64,000 bases of DNA from Buchnera aphidicola (Artemisaphis artemisicola) (GCF_005082365.1 NZ_CP034900.1:434001-498000), one strand, 5' to 3'. Shown: positions 9,747 to 21,675, counted from the first letter of the stretch. Numbers and translations are program-made. Notes: a model not told the origin generated them from the letters alone.

Positions 9747-10412
9747 TTATTTACTATTTTTAATAGTTTTTATTCCATTTTTTGTACCAATTAAAAGCAC
9801 ATCAGCACTTCTAGAAGCAAATAAACCTACTGTAACAACTCCAGGTAATGAATTGATTTTTTTTTCCATAGAAATAGGATCTGTTATATATAAATCATGT
9901 ACATCTATAATAATATTTCCATTATCTGTAATAACATTTTTTCGATATCTTGGATTTCCTCCAATTTTAATGATTTCTTTTGAAACATAAGATAATGCCA
10001 TTGGAATAATTTCAATAGGGAGTGGAAAATTTCCTAAAACATCTACACTTTTAGAGTTATCTATAATACAAATAAATTTTTTTGACATTGTTGCAATAAT
10101 TTTTTCTCTTGTTAAAGCAGCTCCACCTCCTTTAATCATTTGCATATGATTATTAATTTCATCAGCGCTATCAACATAAACTCTAAGAGAGCTAAAATTT
10201 TTTAAATCAAAAACTTCTATACCTTGTTTTTGCAATAGTAAAGTAGAAGAATTTGAACTAGATACCGCACCATATATTAAATGTTTTATCGTGCTTAAAG
10301 CTTCAATAAAATAAAAAATAGTTGTACCAGTTCCTACTCCAATAACAGTATCTGGATGAATGTAATCTAGCGCAGCCCATGCTGCTTTTTTTTTTAATTC
10401 ATTTAAATTCAT
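9747..10412 (-). CDS. rpiA: Ribose-5-phosphate isomerase A
   Basis: The 221-residue enzyme (E. coli 219) interconverts ribose 5-phosphate and ribulose 5-phosphate in the pentose phosphate pathway. Conserved segments are [15 protein letters not shown] near 25-40, YVDSADEIN, and [12 protein letters not shown] with the catalytic region. It is the upstream gene of the rpiA-fau pair. The 180-bp spacer upstream holds a hairpin and separates it from the tRNA cluster on the same strand. Confidence 0.97.
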   Translation of the reverse strand: MNLNELKKKAAWAALDYIHPDTVIGVGTGTTIFYFIEALSTIKHLIYGAVSSSNSSTLLLQKQGIEVFDLKNFSSLRVYVDSADEINNHMQMIKGGGAALTREKIIATMSKKFICIIDNSKSVDVLGNFPLPIEIIPMALSYVSKEIIKIGGNPRYRKNVITDNGNIIIDVHDLYITDPISMEKKINSLPGVVTVGLFASRSADVLLIGTKNGIKTIKNSK

Positions 10413-10500
10413 GACATAAAAACCTATTTTATTTTAAATATAATTTCTAAAATAGAAAAAATAATAGATTTTTGATCGGATTCAATTACAATTTAATATA

Positions 10501-10523
10501 ATATGAAATTGATAGTTTCATAT
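10501..10523 (-). terminator. Hairpin downstream of the tRNA cluster
   Basis: ATATGAAA (10501-10508) pairs with TTTCATAT (10516-10523), extendable by one T-G pair, with a loop of about 5 bases. It is about 70 bases after the last tRNA on the minus strand and before rpiA. The following tract on that strand is only weakly T-rich. Confidence 0.4.
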
Positions 10524-10594
10524 AACAGATTGGTATTTTTATTGAAATATTATTTATATCGAGAAGTTTAAAAGTTGCAAGATAGTTTTTAGAA

Positions 10595-10669
10595 TGGCTG
10601 GGGTACCTGGATTCGAACCAGGGATGCCGGTATCAAAAACCGGTGCCTTAACCACTTGGCTATACCCCA
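10595..10669 (-). tRNA. glnU: tRNA-Gln(UUG)
   Basis: Read on the minus strand, acceptor arms TGGGGTA and TACCCCA pair, discriminator G is followed by an encoded CCA (10595-10597), and the loop TTTTGAT gives anticodon TTG. It is the last gene of a Met-Leu-Gln tRNA cluster that keeps the E. coli metT-leuW-glnU order. Confidence 0.97.
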
Positions 10670-10704
10670 TTATTATTAATTTCTAATAAAAATATTAAAC
10701 GTAA

Positions 10705-10786
10705 TACGGGAGGCGAGATTTGAACTCGCATACCTTTCGGCGCCAGAACCTAAATCTGGTGCGTCTACCGATTTCGCCACTCCCGC
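10705..10786 (-). tRNA. leuW: tRNA-Leu(UAG)
   Basis: The minus-strand sequence closely matches E. coli leuW, with loop TTTAGGT giving anticodon TAG. The 5' arm GCGGGAG faces CTCCCGT, so position 1-72 is a G-T wobble where E. coli has G-C. Discriminator A is followed by TTAC, so CCA is not encoded. It is the middle gene of the Met-Leu-Gln cluster. Confidence 0.96.
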
Positions 10787-10791
10787 TAAAA

Positions 10792-10868
10792 TGGTAGCTA
10801 CGACGGGAATTGAACCCATGACCCCAGCGTTATGAGTGCTGTGCTCTAACCAACTGAGCTACGTAGCC
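10792..10868 (-). tRNA. metT: tRNA-Met(CAU), elongator
   Basis: The minus-strand sequence matches E. coli metT, with anticodon CAT and an encoded 3' CCA at 10792-10794. The 5' arm GGCTACG faces CGTAGCT, giving a G1-T72 wobble where E. coli has G-C. It lacks the C1-A72 mismatch expected of initiator tRNA, so it is the elongator. First gene of the cluster. Confidence 0.95.
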
Positions 10869-10897
10869 TATTAAAAAGTATGATATAAATTATACAT

Positions 10898-10926
10898 ATT
10901 TTATAATATATAAATTAAATAAGCAA
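10898..10926 (-). promoter_or_regulatory. Candidate promoter of the metT-leuW-glnU cluster
   Basis: On the minus strand TTGCTT (10921-10926) and TAAAAT (10898-10903) are 17 bases apart, and the tRNA-Met 5' end is 30 bases further on. The spacing is ideal, but AT-rich DNA makes chance matches common. Confidence 0.4.
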
Positions 10927-10989
10927 CAAAATTATTTTAATTTAAAAAAATCAAAAAATACAATACTAAAAATTTAAAAAAGGAAGATA

Positions 10990-12669
10990 ATGAATACTAA
11001 AGTAGAAAAAAATAGTAATTTTATTTGTCAAATAATTAATAAAGATTTTAAAAAAAATAAAGAATTATCTTTTCGTACAAGATTTCCTCCTGAACCTAAT
11101 GGATATCTTCATATTGGTCATGCTAAATCTATATGTTTAAACTTTGAACTTGCAAATATATATAAAGGAAAATGCAATCTTAGATTTGATGATACTAATC
11201 CAACAAAAGAAAATATCAAATATATAAAATCTATTAAAAATGATATAAATTGGTTAGGTTATAAATGGCATGGTAAAACTCACTATACTTCTGAATATTT
11301 TTCACAATTATATCAATATGCAAAAGAATTAATTAAAAAAAATTTAGCCTATATAGATCAATTAACAAAAGAAGAAATACGTATTTTTCGAGGAACTTTA
11401 ACAACTCCTGGAAAAAATAGCCCTTATAGAAATAGAACAATAAAAGAAAATATAGAACTTTTCAAAAAGATGAAAAGAGGAGAATTTTCTGAAGGAGAAG
11501 CATGTTTACGTGCAAAAATAGATATGAGTTCTTCCTTTATTATAATGCGCGATCCTGTTTTGTATAGAATTATCTCAACTGAACATCATCAAACTCAAAA
11601 AAAATGGTGTATATATCCTATGTATGATTTTGCTCATTGTCTTTCTGATTCTATTGAAGGAATTACTCATTCATTATGTACGTTAGAATTTCAAGATAAT
11701 AAATCTTTATATAACTGGATATTACAAAACACTAGTGTTAAAAAATACCCTAAACAATATGAATTTTCTCGATTAAACTTAGAATTTTCAATTCTATCTA
11801 AAAGAAAATTAAAAATATTAATTAAACAAAATATAATAAAAAAATGGGATGATCCTCGTATACCAACTATTTCTGGTTTAAGAAGAAAAGGATATACTTC
11901 ATCTTCAATTAGAGAATTTTGTCAAAAAATTGGTGTAACTAAACAAAATCATTTAATACAATTTTCTATTCTAGAACATTGTATTCGAAAAGAACTAAAT
12001 CAAACAGCCATACGTACTATGGCAGTATTAGAACCAATTAAAATATCATTATATAACTTAGATGAAAATCATAAAGAAATATTTATAGTTCCTAATCACC
12101 CTAAAAATCCAGAATTAGGAACTCATGAAGTGATTTTTAGTAAAACTATATATATTGAACGTTCAGACTTTAAAGAAAAATATGATAAACAATATAAAAG
12201 ATTAAAACTTGGAGAAGAAATACGTCTAAGATATGCATATATAATAAAAGCAGAAAAAATAGAAAAAGATAAACACAATAACATTACTAGCATAATATGC
12301 TATTGTGATTTAAATACTTTAGGGAAAAAACCTAAAAATAAAAAAAATCCTGCAGTAATACACTGGATTTCAGTAAAAAATATATTTCCAGCAGAATTTA
12401 GATTGTATAATCAATTATTTACTACAAAAAATCCAGATCAAAAAAAAGATTTTTTATCTTATATAAATCCAGAATCACTTATTAAAAAAAAAGGTTTTAT
12501 TGAAAAAACAATAGCAATTAAAATAAACAAAAATATTACTGACAAAAATGAAAAATTATATTTTCAATTTGAAAGAATTGGTTATTTTTGTATAGATAAT
12601 TTAGATTCTAAAAAAAATCAGTTAATATTTAATCGTACTGTAAGCTTGCGTGATTCATACAAAATTTGA
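10990..12669 (+). CDS. glnS: Glutaminyl-tRNA synthetase
   Basis: The 559-residue class I synthetase (E. coli about 554) charges tRNA-Gln. The HIGH signature appears as [15 protein letters not shown] near residues 34-48, and the KMSKS-equivalent as ILSKRKL near 268. AGGAAG precedes the ATG. It is divergent from the tRNA cluster that includes tRNA-Gln, its own substrate. The downstream 193-bp spacer to pyrG holds a weak hairpin. Confidence 0.98.
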   Translation: MNTKVEKNSNFICQIINKDFKKNKELSFRTRFPPEPNGYLHIGHAKSICLNFELANIYKGKCNLRFDDTNPTKENIKYIKSIKNDINWLGYKWHGKTHYTSEYFSQLYQYAKELIKKNLAYIDQLTKEEIRIFRGTLTTPGKNSPYRNRTIKENIELFKKMKRGEFSEGEACLRAKIDMSSSFIIMRDPVLYRIISTEHHQTQKKWCIYPMYDFAHCLSDSIEGITHSLCTLEFQDNKSLYNWILQNTSVKKYPKQYEFSRLNLEFSILSKRKLKILIKQNIIKKWDDPRIPTISGLRRKGYTSSSIREFCQKIGVTKQNHLIQFSILEHCIRKELNQTAIRTMAVLEPIKISLYNLDENHKEIFIVPNHPKNPELGTHEVIFSKTIYIERSDFKEKYDKQYKRLKLGEEIRLRYAYIIKAEKIEKDKHNNITSIICYCDLNTLGKKPKNKKNPAVIHWISVKNIFPAEFRLYNQLFTTKNPDQKKDFLSYINPESLIKKKGFIEKTIAIKINKNITDKNEKLYFQFERIGYFCIDNLDSKKNQLIFNRTVSLRDSYKI

Positions 12670-12784
12670 AATAAATAACAATAAAAAACATTACTAATAA
12701 TTAGTATCAGTATATAATCTAAAAAATACATTTAAATATACTTATAAAAAATTTGTTTTTTCAATATTTTTTTATTAAATATAT

Positions 12785-12811
12785 GTATTGTACGATTAAA
12801 TATCGTAATAC
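12785..12811 (+). other. Imperfect hairpin upstream of pyrG
   Basis: GTATT-(GT)-ACGAT pairs with ATCGT-AATAC around a TAAAT loop, with a 2-base bulge. It could be a weak terminator of glnS or part of the pyrG leader. No T-run follows, so its role is open. Confidence 0.3.
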
Positions 12812-12847
12812 AAATTCATCAATTAAATACTTATTCATTTTAACTAA

Positions 12848-14497
<1,650 letters not shown>

Positions 14498-14543
14498 AAA
14501 AAATTTTTTTAATATAATTTTAAAAAACATAATAAGGTGAAAA

Positions 14544-15848
14544 ATGTCAAAAATTATTAAAATTATAGCTCGTGAAATAATAGACTCTAGAGGAAATCCT
14601 ACTGTAGAATCTGAAGTACATTTAGAAGGAGGTTTTGTTGGACTAGCTTCTTCTCCTTCCGGAGCTTCTACAGGTTCTTTAGAAGCCATAGAATTACGAG
14701 ATAATGATCAAAAAAGATTTATGGGTAAAGGAGTACAAAAATCTGTTTTATTAATAAATCAAGAAATATCACAAGCTTTAAAAAATAAAAATGCTATAAA
14801 TCAAAGTGAAATTGATAATATTATGATTGATTTAGATAGTACATTTAATAAATCTAAACTAGGTGCAAATTCAATTTTATCTGTATCTTTAGCAGTTGCA
14901 AAAGCAGCTGCTTTATCTAAAAGAATGCCCTTATATCAACATATTTCAGAAATCAATAATACACCAGGTGTTTTTTCTATGCCACTTCCTATGATTAATA
15001 TTATTAATGGAGGAAAACATGCTAATAATAATATTGATATTCAAGAATTTATGATTCAACCTGTGAGTGCAAAAACAATAAAACAAGCTATTCAAATGGG
15101 ATGTGAAATTTTTCATTCATTAGGTGCACTATTAAAAGAAAATAATATAAGCACAACAGTAGGAGATGAAGGAGGATATGCTCCAAATTTAAAATCTAAT
15201 GAAGAAGCCCTGAATCTTATTCAAGAAGCTGTACAAAAAACTAACTACAAACTAGGAAAAGATATAAGATTAGCAATAGATTGTGCTGCTTCAGAATTAT
15301 ACAATAAAAATACAAAAAAATATGAGTTAAAAGGAGAAAAAATTCGATTTTCTTCAAAAGAATTTACACATTATTTAGAATCTTTATCAAATAAATATCC
15401 TATTTGTTCAATAGAAGATGGACAAGATGAATCTGATTGGAAAGGGTTTTTATATCAAACAAATATACTAGGTCATAAAATGCAACTAGTAGGTGATGAT
15501 TTATTCGTTACAAATAAAAGCATTTTAAAAAAAGGCATTCAAAAAGGAATTGCTAATTCTATATTAATTAAATTAAACCAAATTGGAACTTTAACTGAAA
15601 CTATTGAAACAATAAAAATTGCAAAAAAAGCAAATTATTCCATTATTATTTCTCATCGTTCTGGTGAAACAGAAGATACTACCATAGCTGATTTAGCTGT
15701 TGGAACATCATCAGGGCAAATTAAAACTGGTTCTATGAGTCGTTCTGATAGAACTGCAAAATATAACCAATTAATTAGAATTGAAGAGATTTTAGGTAAA
15801 AAAAATGCACCTTTTAAAGGTTTAAAAGAAATTAAATCAGCAGTCTAA
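14544..15848 (+). CDS. eno: Enolase
   Basis: The 434-residue glycolytic enzyme (E. coli 432) converts 2-phosphoglycerate to phosphoenolpyruvate. Signature segments are [46 protein letters not shown], and the catalytic-loop region [11 protein letters not shown] followed by [16 protein letters not shown] precedes the ATG. With pgk and fbaA later in the window it gives three glycolysis steps. A hairpin terminator follows about 30 bases after the stop. Confidence 0.98.
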   Translation: MSKIIKIIAREIIDSRGNPTVESEVHLEGGFVGLASSPSGASTGSLEAIELRDNDQKRFMGKGVQKSVLLINQEISQALKNKNAINQSEIDNIMIDLDSTFNKSKLGANSILSVSLAVAKAAALSKRMPLYQHISEINNTPGVFSMPLPMINIINGGKHANNNIDIQEFMIQPVSAKTIKQAIQMGCEIFHSLGALLKENNISTTVGDEGGYAPNLKSNEEALNLIQEAVQKTNYKLGKDIRLAIDCAASELYNKNTKKYELKGEKIRFSSKEFTHYLESLSNKYPICSIEDGQDESDWKGFLYQTNILGHKMQLVGDDLFVTNKSILKKGIQKGIANSILIKLNQIGTLTETIETIKIAKKANYSIIISHRSGETEDTTIADLAVGTSSGQIKTGSMSRSDRTAKYNQLIRIEEILGKKNAPFKGLKEIKSAV

Positions 15849-15880
15849 TTATATATATAAAATATAGTTAATATATTAAA

Positions 15881-15915
15881 AAGAATCAGGTATTTTAAAT
15901 ACATGCCTGTTTCTT
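15881..15915 (+). terminator. Hairpin terminator between eno and queE
   Basis: AAGAATCAGG (15881-15890) pairs with CCTGTTTCTT (15906-15915) with one mismatch, and the inner GTATTT/AAATAC pairing can extend the stem. It is about 30 bases after the eno stop. Confidence 0.6.
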
Positions 15916-15966
15916 ATTAAAAAAATGTTTTAAAAAAATAAAATTTTATAATTAATCAGGAAAATT

Positions 15967-16625
15967 ATGTATTATCCAATTAACGAAATGTTTCAAACAA
16001 TACAAGGTGAAGGATATTATACTGGAACTCCAGCAATCTTTGTTCGATTACAAGGCTGTCCTGTTCATTGTCAATGGTGTGATACTAAATATACATGGCA
16101 ATGCTTAAATATAAACCAAATTTCTTATGAGGAATTAATAAATAAAAAAATATCAAATCAAAAATGGAGTTCTATTCATATTACAAAAATAATTTCAAAT
16201 ATAAAAAAAAAAAATGGACTGCTAGACATGTAGTAATTACAGGAGGAGAGCCATGTATGCATGATTTATCATGTCTTACTAAAGAATTAGAAAAACAAGG
16301 ATATCAATGTCAAATAGAAACAAGTGGCACACAATCAATTAAGTGCTCTTTAAAAACTTGGGTGACTGTGTCTCCTAAAAAAAATCAAAATACATTACAT
16401 CAAGCAATATTGCGTTCTAATGAAATTAAATATCCAGTTTTAAATAAAGAAGATTTATTGTATTTAGAAGAAATTTTGATGACTGTAAAAGATAAAAAAA
16501 AACATCTTATTTCTTTACAACCTATAAGTCAAGATGAAAAATCTTTAAAAATTTGTATAGAAACATGTACAATAAAAAATTGGCGTCTTTCAATACAACT
16601 TCATAAATATCTTTCAATAAAATAA
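15967..16625 (+). CDS. queE: 7-carboxy-7-deazaguanine synthase QueE, split at an A11 tract
   Basis: QueE is a radical SAM enzyme in queuosine/preQ0 synthesis (E. coli 223 residues). The first frame gives [20 protein letters not shown] and the 4Fe-4S motif C-x3-C-x2-C in [12 protein letters not shown], then stops at 16231-16233 after an A11 run (16203-16213). The next frame carries the rest from [13 protein letters not shown] to [12 protein letters not shown], ending at 16625. One extra A makes a 219-residue protein whose junction reads [12 protein letters not shown], matching E. coli GYTARHVV. All catalytic features are conserved, so either slippage rescues expression or the tract was undercalled. 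It converges on queD. Confidence 0.88.
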
Positions 16626-16648
16626 CATTTTATATGATAAAAACTTTT

Positions 16649-17011
16649 TTAATTCCCTTTATAAACACAACCAGATGTACAAGTTTCTTTAATCATTATA
16701 GCACTTAATATAGTTAGACGAGGCTTTAATTTTTCCCAAATCCATCGAGCAATATTTTCACTAGTTGGATTTTCTAAACCAGGTATTGCATTTAAAAAAT
16801 GATGATCTAATTGATCATAAATAGGCTTGAATATTAATTTAAGATCAGCATAATCTATTATCCATCCATTTTTTTGATCAATTTTATCTTCTATTTCTAA
16901 TCGAACTAAAAAAGAATGACCATGCAATCGTCTACATTTATGTTTTTTAGGAACATATGGTAAATAGTGCGCAGCCTCGAAATAAAAATCTTTAAATATA
17001 ACAGTTTTCAT
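16649..17011 (-). CDS. queD: 6-carboxytetrahydropterin synthase QueD
   Basis: The 120-residue protein (E. coli QueD 121) makes 6-carboxy-tetrahydropterin from dihydroneopterin triphosphate, the step before QueE. Zinc-binding histidines are in [10 protein letters not shown] and RRLHGHSF, and the catalytic Cys is in [10 protein letters not shown] near residue 26. It converges on queE, so two consecutive steps of one pathway end in a shared 23-base spacer. It is the most downstream gene of the minus-strand block. Confidence 0.95.
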   Translation of the reverse strand: MKTVIFKDFYFEAAHYLPYVPKKHKCRRLHGHSFLVRLEIEDKIDQKNGWIIDYADLKLIFKPIYDQLDHHFLNAIPGLENPTSENIARWIWEKLKPRLTILSAIMIKETCTSGCVYKGN

Positions 17012-17059
17012 GTGTTTTAAAAAAATATAATTTTTATAGTAAAAAATAAGAAATAATTT

Positions 17060-18037
17060 CTATTTTTTAACATTAGGTAAAATATCTAATGGATTTATAG
17101 AATTCCCTTTATAACGTATTTCAAAATATAATTGTGGTATTTTTTTTTCAGGAGATAATCCCATAGTAGCAATTTGTTGTTTTGCATATACTTTTTCTTT
17201 TGGTTTTACTAAAACTAAATCATTGAAACCATAAATACTAAAATAATTTTCATTATGTTTGATAATAATCAAGCGACCATATTTTTCAAATGATTCTATA
17301 ACACATAAAACCTCTCCTGCAGCTGCAGAAAAAACTGGTTGTCCTTTAAAACCAAAAATTTCTATTTTTACATTACCTTCTAATGAATCTTCATAAAAAT
17401 ATTTAATTTGTTCGCTTTGAATAGGCCAATTCCAATGATTATCAAAAATAAAAGATTTTAATCTTACAAGATTATTATTTTTTTGCAAATCTTTATTGCA
17501 AAAAAAACATATTTTAGTATTATAAAATATACTTTTATTTAAAAAATTTAAAACACTTAATGGCGTTTTAAAAAAATCACAAAAATGATAAGATTTTATA
17601 GAATTAAGTTCTGAAGTAATAATAGAACAATTATCTATATTTTTATTGATAAATACATCTCCTACCCAAATTTTTTGACCTATAATTATTTTATAAGGTT
17701 TTTTGATAAAATTAGCTTCAGCTAATTCATGATAATTATTTCCAGATTTTTTACTGATAGAATATAAAGTATCTTTTGATTTTACTATATAAAATATCTT
17801 AAATTTATTTTGTTCAAAAAAACCAATAAAATTATTATTACTAATAATGATTTTTTGTTTTTTAAAAGAAAATATTTTTGTTAATTGTAAAAATGAAAAA
17901 CACTCATTTTTTTTAGAAAAAATTAAAGTTTTTACATTTTTTTTTTGTGAATAAATATTTAAATTATTTTTATTTAAAATAGGTGAACTAAATGAAAAAT
18001 TATTAAAAAAAAATAAAAGAAATATTAAAAAAAACAT
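17060..18037 (-). CDS. nlpD: NlpD-like LysM and degenerate M23 peptidase protein
   Basis: The 325-residue protein has a hydrophobic N-terminal signal, a LysM domain around 90-130 (YIVKSKDTLYSISKKSG, GQKIWVG), and a C-terminal M23-fold domain ending HFEIRYKG-like (LYFEIRYKGNSINPLDILP). The last part follows E. coli NlpD closely, including GRLIIIKHNENY and IATMGLS. NlpD lacks a working metal site and activates the amidase AmiC at division. No lipobox Cys is present at the N-terminus, unlike E. coli NlpD. The 18037 start lacks a ribosome-binding site. An ATG at 18061-18063 has GGAAAG upstream but is out of frame by one base across a T9 run (T on the coding strand). Confidence 0.82.
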   Translation of the reverse strand: MFFLIFLLFFFNNFSFSSPILNKNNLNIYSQKKNVKTLIFSKKNECFSFLQLTKIFSFKKQKIIISNNNFIGFFEQNKFKIFYIVKSKDTLYSISKKSGNNYHELAEANFIKKPYKIIIGQKIWVGDVFINKNIDNCSIITSELNSIKSYHFCDFFKTPLSVLNFLNKSIFYNTKICFFCNKDLQKNNNLVRLKSFIFDNHWNWPIQSEQIKYFYEDSLEGNVKIEIFGFKGQPVFSAAAGEVLCVIESFEKYGRLIIIKHNENYFSIYGFNDLVLVKPKEKVYAKQQIATMGLSPEKKIPQLYFEIRYKGNSINPLDILPNVKK

Positions 18038-18087
18038 TTTTATAAAAAAAAATTTAATTTCATTAATCTTTCCATTAAAATTTATTA

Positions 18088-18573
18088 TTACTTGATTTTT
18101 TTAGTTCTTTTAAGTATCAAAACAGTTTGGCAAGCAATTCCTTCCTGTCGTCCAATGCATCCTATTGTTTTGGAAGTCGTAGATTTAATACTAATTTGAT
18201 CTATTTTAGTATTAAGATCTAATGATAAATTTGATCTCATAAAATAAATATAAGGCGATATTTTAGGACTTTCTGCAATAATTGTAATATCAATATTAGA
18301 AATAATATAACTTAACAAGTTAATTTTTTTCCAAATTTTTTTAAGTAATATTCTACTATCAATATTTTCATACGTTTTAATATTACTTGGGAAAAAACTT
18401 CCAATATCGCCCATCGCTGTTGCACCTAATAAAGCATCTATTACGGAATGAATCAATAAATCACCATTAGAATGAGCTATTAATCCTTTATTATAAGGAA
18501 TTAAAACACCACCGATAATTAATGGTTTGATACTTCCGAAAGCATGAAGATCAAAACCATAACCAATTCTCAT
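18088..18573 (-). CDS. ispF: 2-C-methyl-D-erythritol 2,4-cyclodiphosphate synthase
   Basis: The 161-residue enzyme (E. coli 159) forms the cyclodiphosphate in the MEP pathway to isoprenoids. The zinc ligands D8, H10 and H42 fall at the same positions as in E. coli ([10 protein letters not shown] and [13 protein letters not shown]). It follows ispD with a 13-base spacer, the usual ispD-ispF pair. The E. coli genes truD, surE and pcm between ispF and nlpD are missing here. Confidence 0.98.
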   Translation of the reverse strand: MRIGYGFDLHAFGSIKPLIIGGVLIPYNKGLIAHSNGDLLIHSVIDALLGATAMGDIGSFFPSNIKTYENIDSRILLKKIWKKINLLSYIISNIDITIIAESPKISPYIYFMRSNLSLDLNTKIDQISIKSTTSKTIGCIGRQEGIACQTVLILKRTKKIK

Positions 18574-18586
18574 GAATATATCCTTT

Positions 18587-19300
18587 TTATTTATTTATAT
18601 TAAAATCTTGTAAATAAAATTTTGCGAGCAGCAAATCTTCAGGCCAAGTAATTTTAATATTTCTACAGCTTCCTATAATCAATAATGGATGATAGCCATA
18701 ATATTCTAATGCTGACGCTTCATCTGTTATGCTAATATTATTACTAACTATTTTTTTTAAACAGTTTCTTAACAAATTAATTCGAAATAATTGAGGAGTA
18801 AAAGCATGCCATAAATTTTTTCTATGTATTGTATAAAGTATTTTTTTTTGACTAGAATTACTATATTTTATAGTATCTGATACAGGTTTACCTAAAATTG
18901 CACCTACTGGATTTTTTTTAATAACAGATATTAATTTTTCTAAATCTTCATAAGTCAAACATGGACGAACAGCATCATGAATTATAACCCAATCTGCGTC
19001 TGTTTCTATTATTAATCCTGATAAAACTGAATTAATTCTTTTTTCGCCACCTATAACAGAAATAATACGAAAATCAGAAGATATAGATAATTGATGAAAA
19101 TAACTATCTTTTTTATGTAAACTTACAATTATACGAATTATATTAGGATGTAATAGTAATGTTTTTAAAGTATATTCAAGAATAGTATAGTTTTTTATTT
19201 TTATATATTGTTTTGGCACGTTTGTCTGCATTCTACTTCCTATTCCTGCAGCTGGTACAATAGCTATAATTTTTGGTTGAAAAACATTAACCAAGATCAT
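18587..19300 (-). CDS. ispD: 2-C-methyl-D-erythritol 4-phosphate cytidylyltransferase
   Basis: The 237-residue enzyme (E. coli 236) joins CTP to methylerythritol phosphate. The nucleotide-binding start reads [18 protein letters not shown] near residues 14-31, with DAVRPCL and [11 protein letters not shown] further on. It sits between ftsB and ispF as in E. coli. CTP for this step would come from PyrG, also in this window. An AGGAT-type ribosome-binding site precedes the start. Confidence 0.97.
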   Translation of the reverse strand: MILVNVFQPKIIAIVPAAGIGSRMQTNVPKQYIKIKNYTILEYTLKTLLLHPNIIRIIVSLHKKDSYFHQLSISSDFRIISVIGGEKRINSVLSGLIIETDADWVIIHDAVRPCLTYEDLEKLISVIKKNPVGAILGKPVSDTIKYSNSSQKKILYTIHRKNLWHAFTPQLFRINLLRNCLKKIVSNNISITDEASALEYYGYHPLLIIGSCRNIKITWPEDLLLAKFYLQDFNINK

Positions 19301-19335
19301 TTTATATCCTAAATAATACTAAAAAATTTTTTTGT

Positions 19336-19569
19336 TTAAAATGATTTGTTTGTATCATCATATTGTTTGTTACTTTGAATATGATTATTTAAATTTTCAA
19401 TATCTTTCATAATTTGATTGTTACGGATATCAAGATCATCATTATTTTTTTTTTGTATTTTTACTTTTTTATATATCTTTATATAATCTAAAATACCGTT
19501 TTTTCCAAACCATAAAGAATATTGCAGCCAGATTAATAAACATAACAAAAACATTTTCAATGTTTTCAT
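19336..19569 (-). CDS. ftsB: Cell division protein FtsB, shortened
   Basis: From the ATG at 19567-19569 the protein is 77 residues and starts MKTLKMFLLCLLIWLQYSLW, aligning with E. coli FtsB (103 residues), including the LQYSLWFGKNGI segment after the membrane helix. FtsB is a bitopic protein that forms a coiled coil with FtsL and binds FtsQ in the divisome. An ATG 42 bases further upstream is in frame, but the inner one fits the family start. The C-terminal part that contacts FtsQ in E. coli is missing or unrecognisable. The last residues (SNKQYDDTNKSF) are polar. Confidence 0.85.
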   Translation of the reverse strand: MKTLKMFLLCLLIWLQYSLWFGKNGILDYIKIYKKVKIQKKNNDDLDIRNNQIMKDIENLNNHIQSNKQYDDTNKSF

Positions 19570-19616
19570 ATTTTCTCTAATTTTATTAAAAATAGATATT
19601 TTAAAAATCAATATGT

Positions 19617-20234
19617 TTAATTTAAAAAAGATATTATTTTGATATTATATAACATATTAATTATTTTTTTTGAATTTTCTTCTAAAGAATTTGTTCCATC
19701 TATATGGATATCAGGTTTATCTGGAACTTCATACATAGATTGAACACCTGTAAAATCATATATCTCTCCAAGATGTGCTTTTTTATATAATTTTTTAGGA
19801 TCCCGCTTTTCACAAATATGAATTGGAGTATCAATGAATATTTCTATAAAGTTTTTTTTTCCTAACATGTTACAAATCATTTCTCTTTGATCTCTATAAG
19901 GTGAAATTACTGATACTAATATTATCATGCCAGTATCTAGCATTAATTTAACTACTTCTCCAAGACGTCTAATATTTTCTTTTCGATCAACTATACTAAA
20001 ACCTAAATCAGAACATAGTCCTGATCTGATATTGTCACCATCTAATAAATAAGTATAAATTCCATTTTTAAATAATATTTCTTCTAAAAAATTAGCAATA
20101 GTTGATTTTCCTGAACCTGATAATCCAGTAAACCATAATACTATTGATTTATGACCATTTTTTTTTTCACGTTTTGTTCGTGTAATAGAATATTTTTGCC
20201 AGAAAATATTTTTTTGAAAATTTTTATTCGTCAT
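19617..20234 (-). CDS. cysC: Adenylylsulfate kinase
   Basis: The enzyme (205 residues from ATG 20234; E. coli 201) phosphorylates APS to PAPS in sulfate assimilation. It has the P-loop GLSGSGKSTIA, the LLDGDNIRSGLCSDLGFS segment and DPKKLYKKAHLGE. The start at 20234 is preferred because AAGGAATCTAATAATG places a ribosome-binding site before it. The in-frame ATG at 20255 overlaps the end of cysN. The gene belongs to the cysG-D-N-C run on the minus strand. Confidence 0.96.
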   Translation of the reverse strand: MTNKNFQKNIFWQKYSITRTKREKKNGHKSIVLWFTGLSGSGKSTIANFLEEILFKNGIYTYLLDGDNIRSGLCSDLGFSIVDRKENIRRLGEVVKLMLDTGMIILVSVISPYRDQREMICNMLGKKNFIEIFIDTPIHICEKRDPKKLYKKAHLGEIYDFTGVQSMYEVPDKPDIHIDGTNSLEENSKKIINMLYNIKIISFLN

Positions 20235-20247
20235 TATTAGATTCCTT

Positions 20248-21654
20248 TTATACACATAATTTAGATAACTTCCAATGTGGAAAATATTTTGAAATTAAGT
20301 CATGCAAATCTGATTCGAAATTATTTTTATTAGTTGATGATATTATTTGTTTTTCTTTTAGATTATTTTTAACCATTCCCGCTCCTACTGTAATATTTGT
20401 TAAAATATCAATAAAAATCATACTTCCTGTCATTCTATTATCAATATAACTATCAAAAAAAACAGCTTCATTAAATACAACTTTAATTTGACCAATACTA
20501 TTTAAAGAAAGAGAAGTACTTTGTTTTTTTATTAAAGTATTAATATCTATTTTAAATAATATTTCTTTTATATAAACACGTACTTTCTTGCAAGATAACT
20601 TTACATCATATGATTGTCCTATTAATAATTTATTATTTGTCATCCAAACAACGTCGAGAATAGCTTCTTGAGAAGGTTTTAAACTAGAATTAATATTTAC
20701 AAGAAAATCTCCTCGATTAATATCTATTTCATTTTTTAAAACAATTGTAATTGCTTGACCAACAGTCGCTTTTTTTAAATCTCCATCAAAAGTTACAATA
20801 CGAGAAACATGTGAATTGATATTAGAAGGCAATATTTTAATAGGCTGTCCGATTTTAATTTCACCAGAAACTAACATTCCAGAATATCCACGAAAATTAG
20901 AATCAGGACGATTTACATATTGTATTGGAAATCTTATTTCTTTTGAATTAACATGATCTTGAATTTTAATTGTTTCTAAAATATTTAATAATGTATAACC
21001 ATCATACCAAGGCATTAATTTTTTTTTAAAAACAATATTTTCACCAATTAAAGCAGATATAGGAATAAAAATAATATTTATATTATCAGGAAGTTTTTTT
21101 GAAAAAAGTAAAAAATTTTTTTTTATTTTTATAAATATTTCTTCTTTATAATCTACTAAATCCATTTTATTAACAGCAACGATTAAATATTTAATACCTA
21201 ACAAAGTAGAAATAAAACTATGTCTATATGTTTGTTCGGACAATCCTTTTGTAGCATCTACTAATAAAATAGATAAATCACATGTTGATGCTCCTGTAAC
21301 CATATTACGAGTATATTGTTTATGACCAGGAGTATCTGCAATAATAAATTTTCTTTTATAAGTTGAAAAATAACGATAAGCCACATCAATTGTAATGCCT
21401 TGTTCTCTTTCAGATTGAAGACCATCCACTATAAGTGCAAGATCAATTTTGTCTCCTTGTGTTCCATGACGTTTACTATCAATATATAAAGAAGATAATT
21501 GATCGTTATAAATTTGTTTAGTATCATGTAATAAACGACCAATTAATGTACTTTTTCCATCATCTACACTTCCACATGTTAAAAATTTTAATAAAGTTTT
21601 CTTTTGATTGATATCAAACCATTTTTGAAAATTATCTTTTATATTAATATTCAT
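20248..21654 (-). CDS. cysN: Sulfate adenylyltransferase subunit 1 (GTPase)
   Basis: The 468-residue protein (E. coli 475) is the GTP-hydrolysing subunit of ATP sulfurylase, which couples GTP hydrolysis to APS formation. The G1 motif GSVDDGKST is near 28-36, followed by the G3 DTPGH and G4 NKMD motifs, with an EF-Tu-like domain after them. It partners with CysD, encoded 21 bases upstream. Confidence 0.97.
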   Translation of the reverse strand: MNINIKDNFQKWFDINQKKTLLKFLTCGSVDDGKSTLIGRLLHDTKQIYNDQLSSLYIDSKRHGTQGDKIDLALIVDGLQSEREQGITIDVAYRYFSTYKRKFIIADTPGHKQYTRNMVTGASTCDLSILLVDATKGLSEQTYRHSFISTLLGIKYLIVAVNKMDLVDYKEEIFIKIKKNFLLFSKKLPDNINIIFIPISALIGENIVFKKKLMPWYDGYTLLNILETIKIQDHVNSKEIRFPIQYVNRPDSNFRGYSGMLVSGEIKIGQPIKILPSNINSHVSRIVTFDGDLKKATVGQAITIVLKNEIDINRGDFLVNINSSLKPSQEAILDVVWMTNNKLLIGQSYDVKLSCKKVRVYIKEILFKIDINTLIKKQSTSLSLNSIGQIKVVFNEAVFFDSYIDNRMTGSMIFIDILTNITVGAGMVKNNLKEKQIISSTNKNNFESDLHDLISKYFPHWKLSKLCV

Positions 21655-21675
21655 CTTGTATATTCATCCTATATA

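Noticed and set aside
16164-16625. Second half of queE as an independent gene starting at ATG 16164
   Set aside because: That start lies inside the first frame and its first codons have no family match. Homology begins only after the A11 tract.
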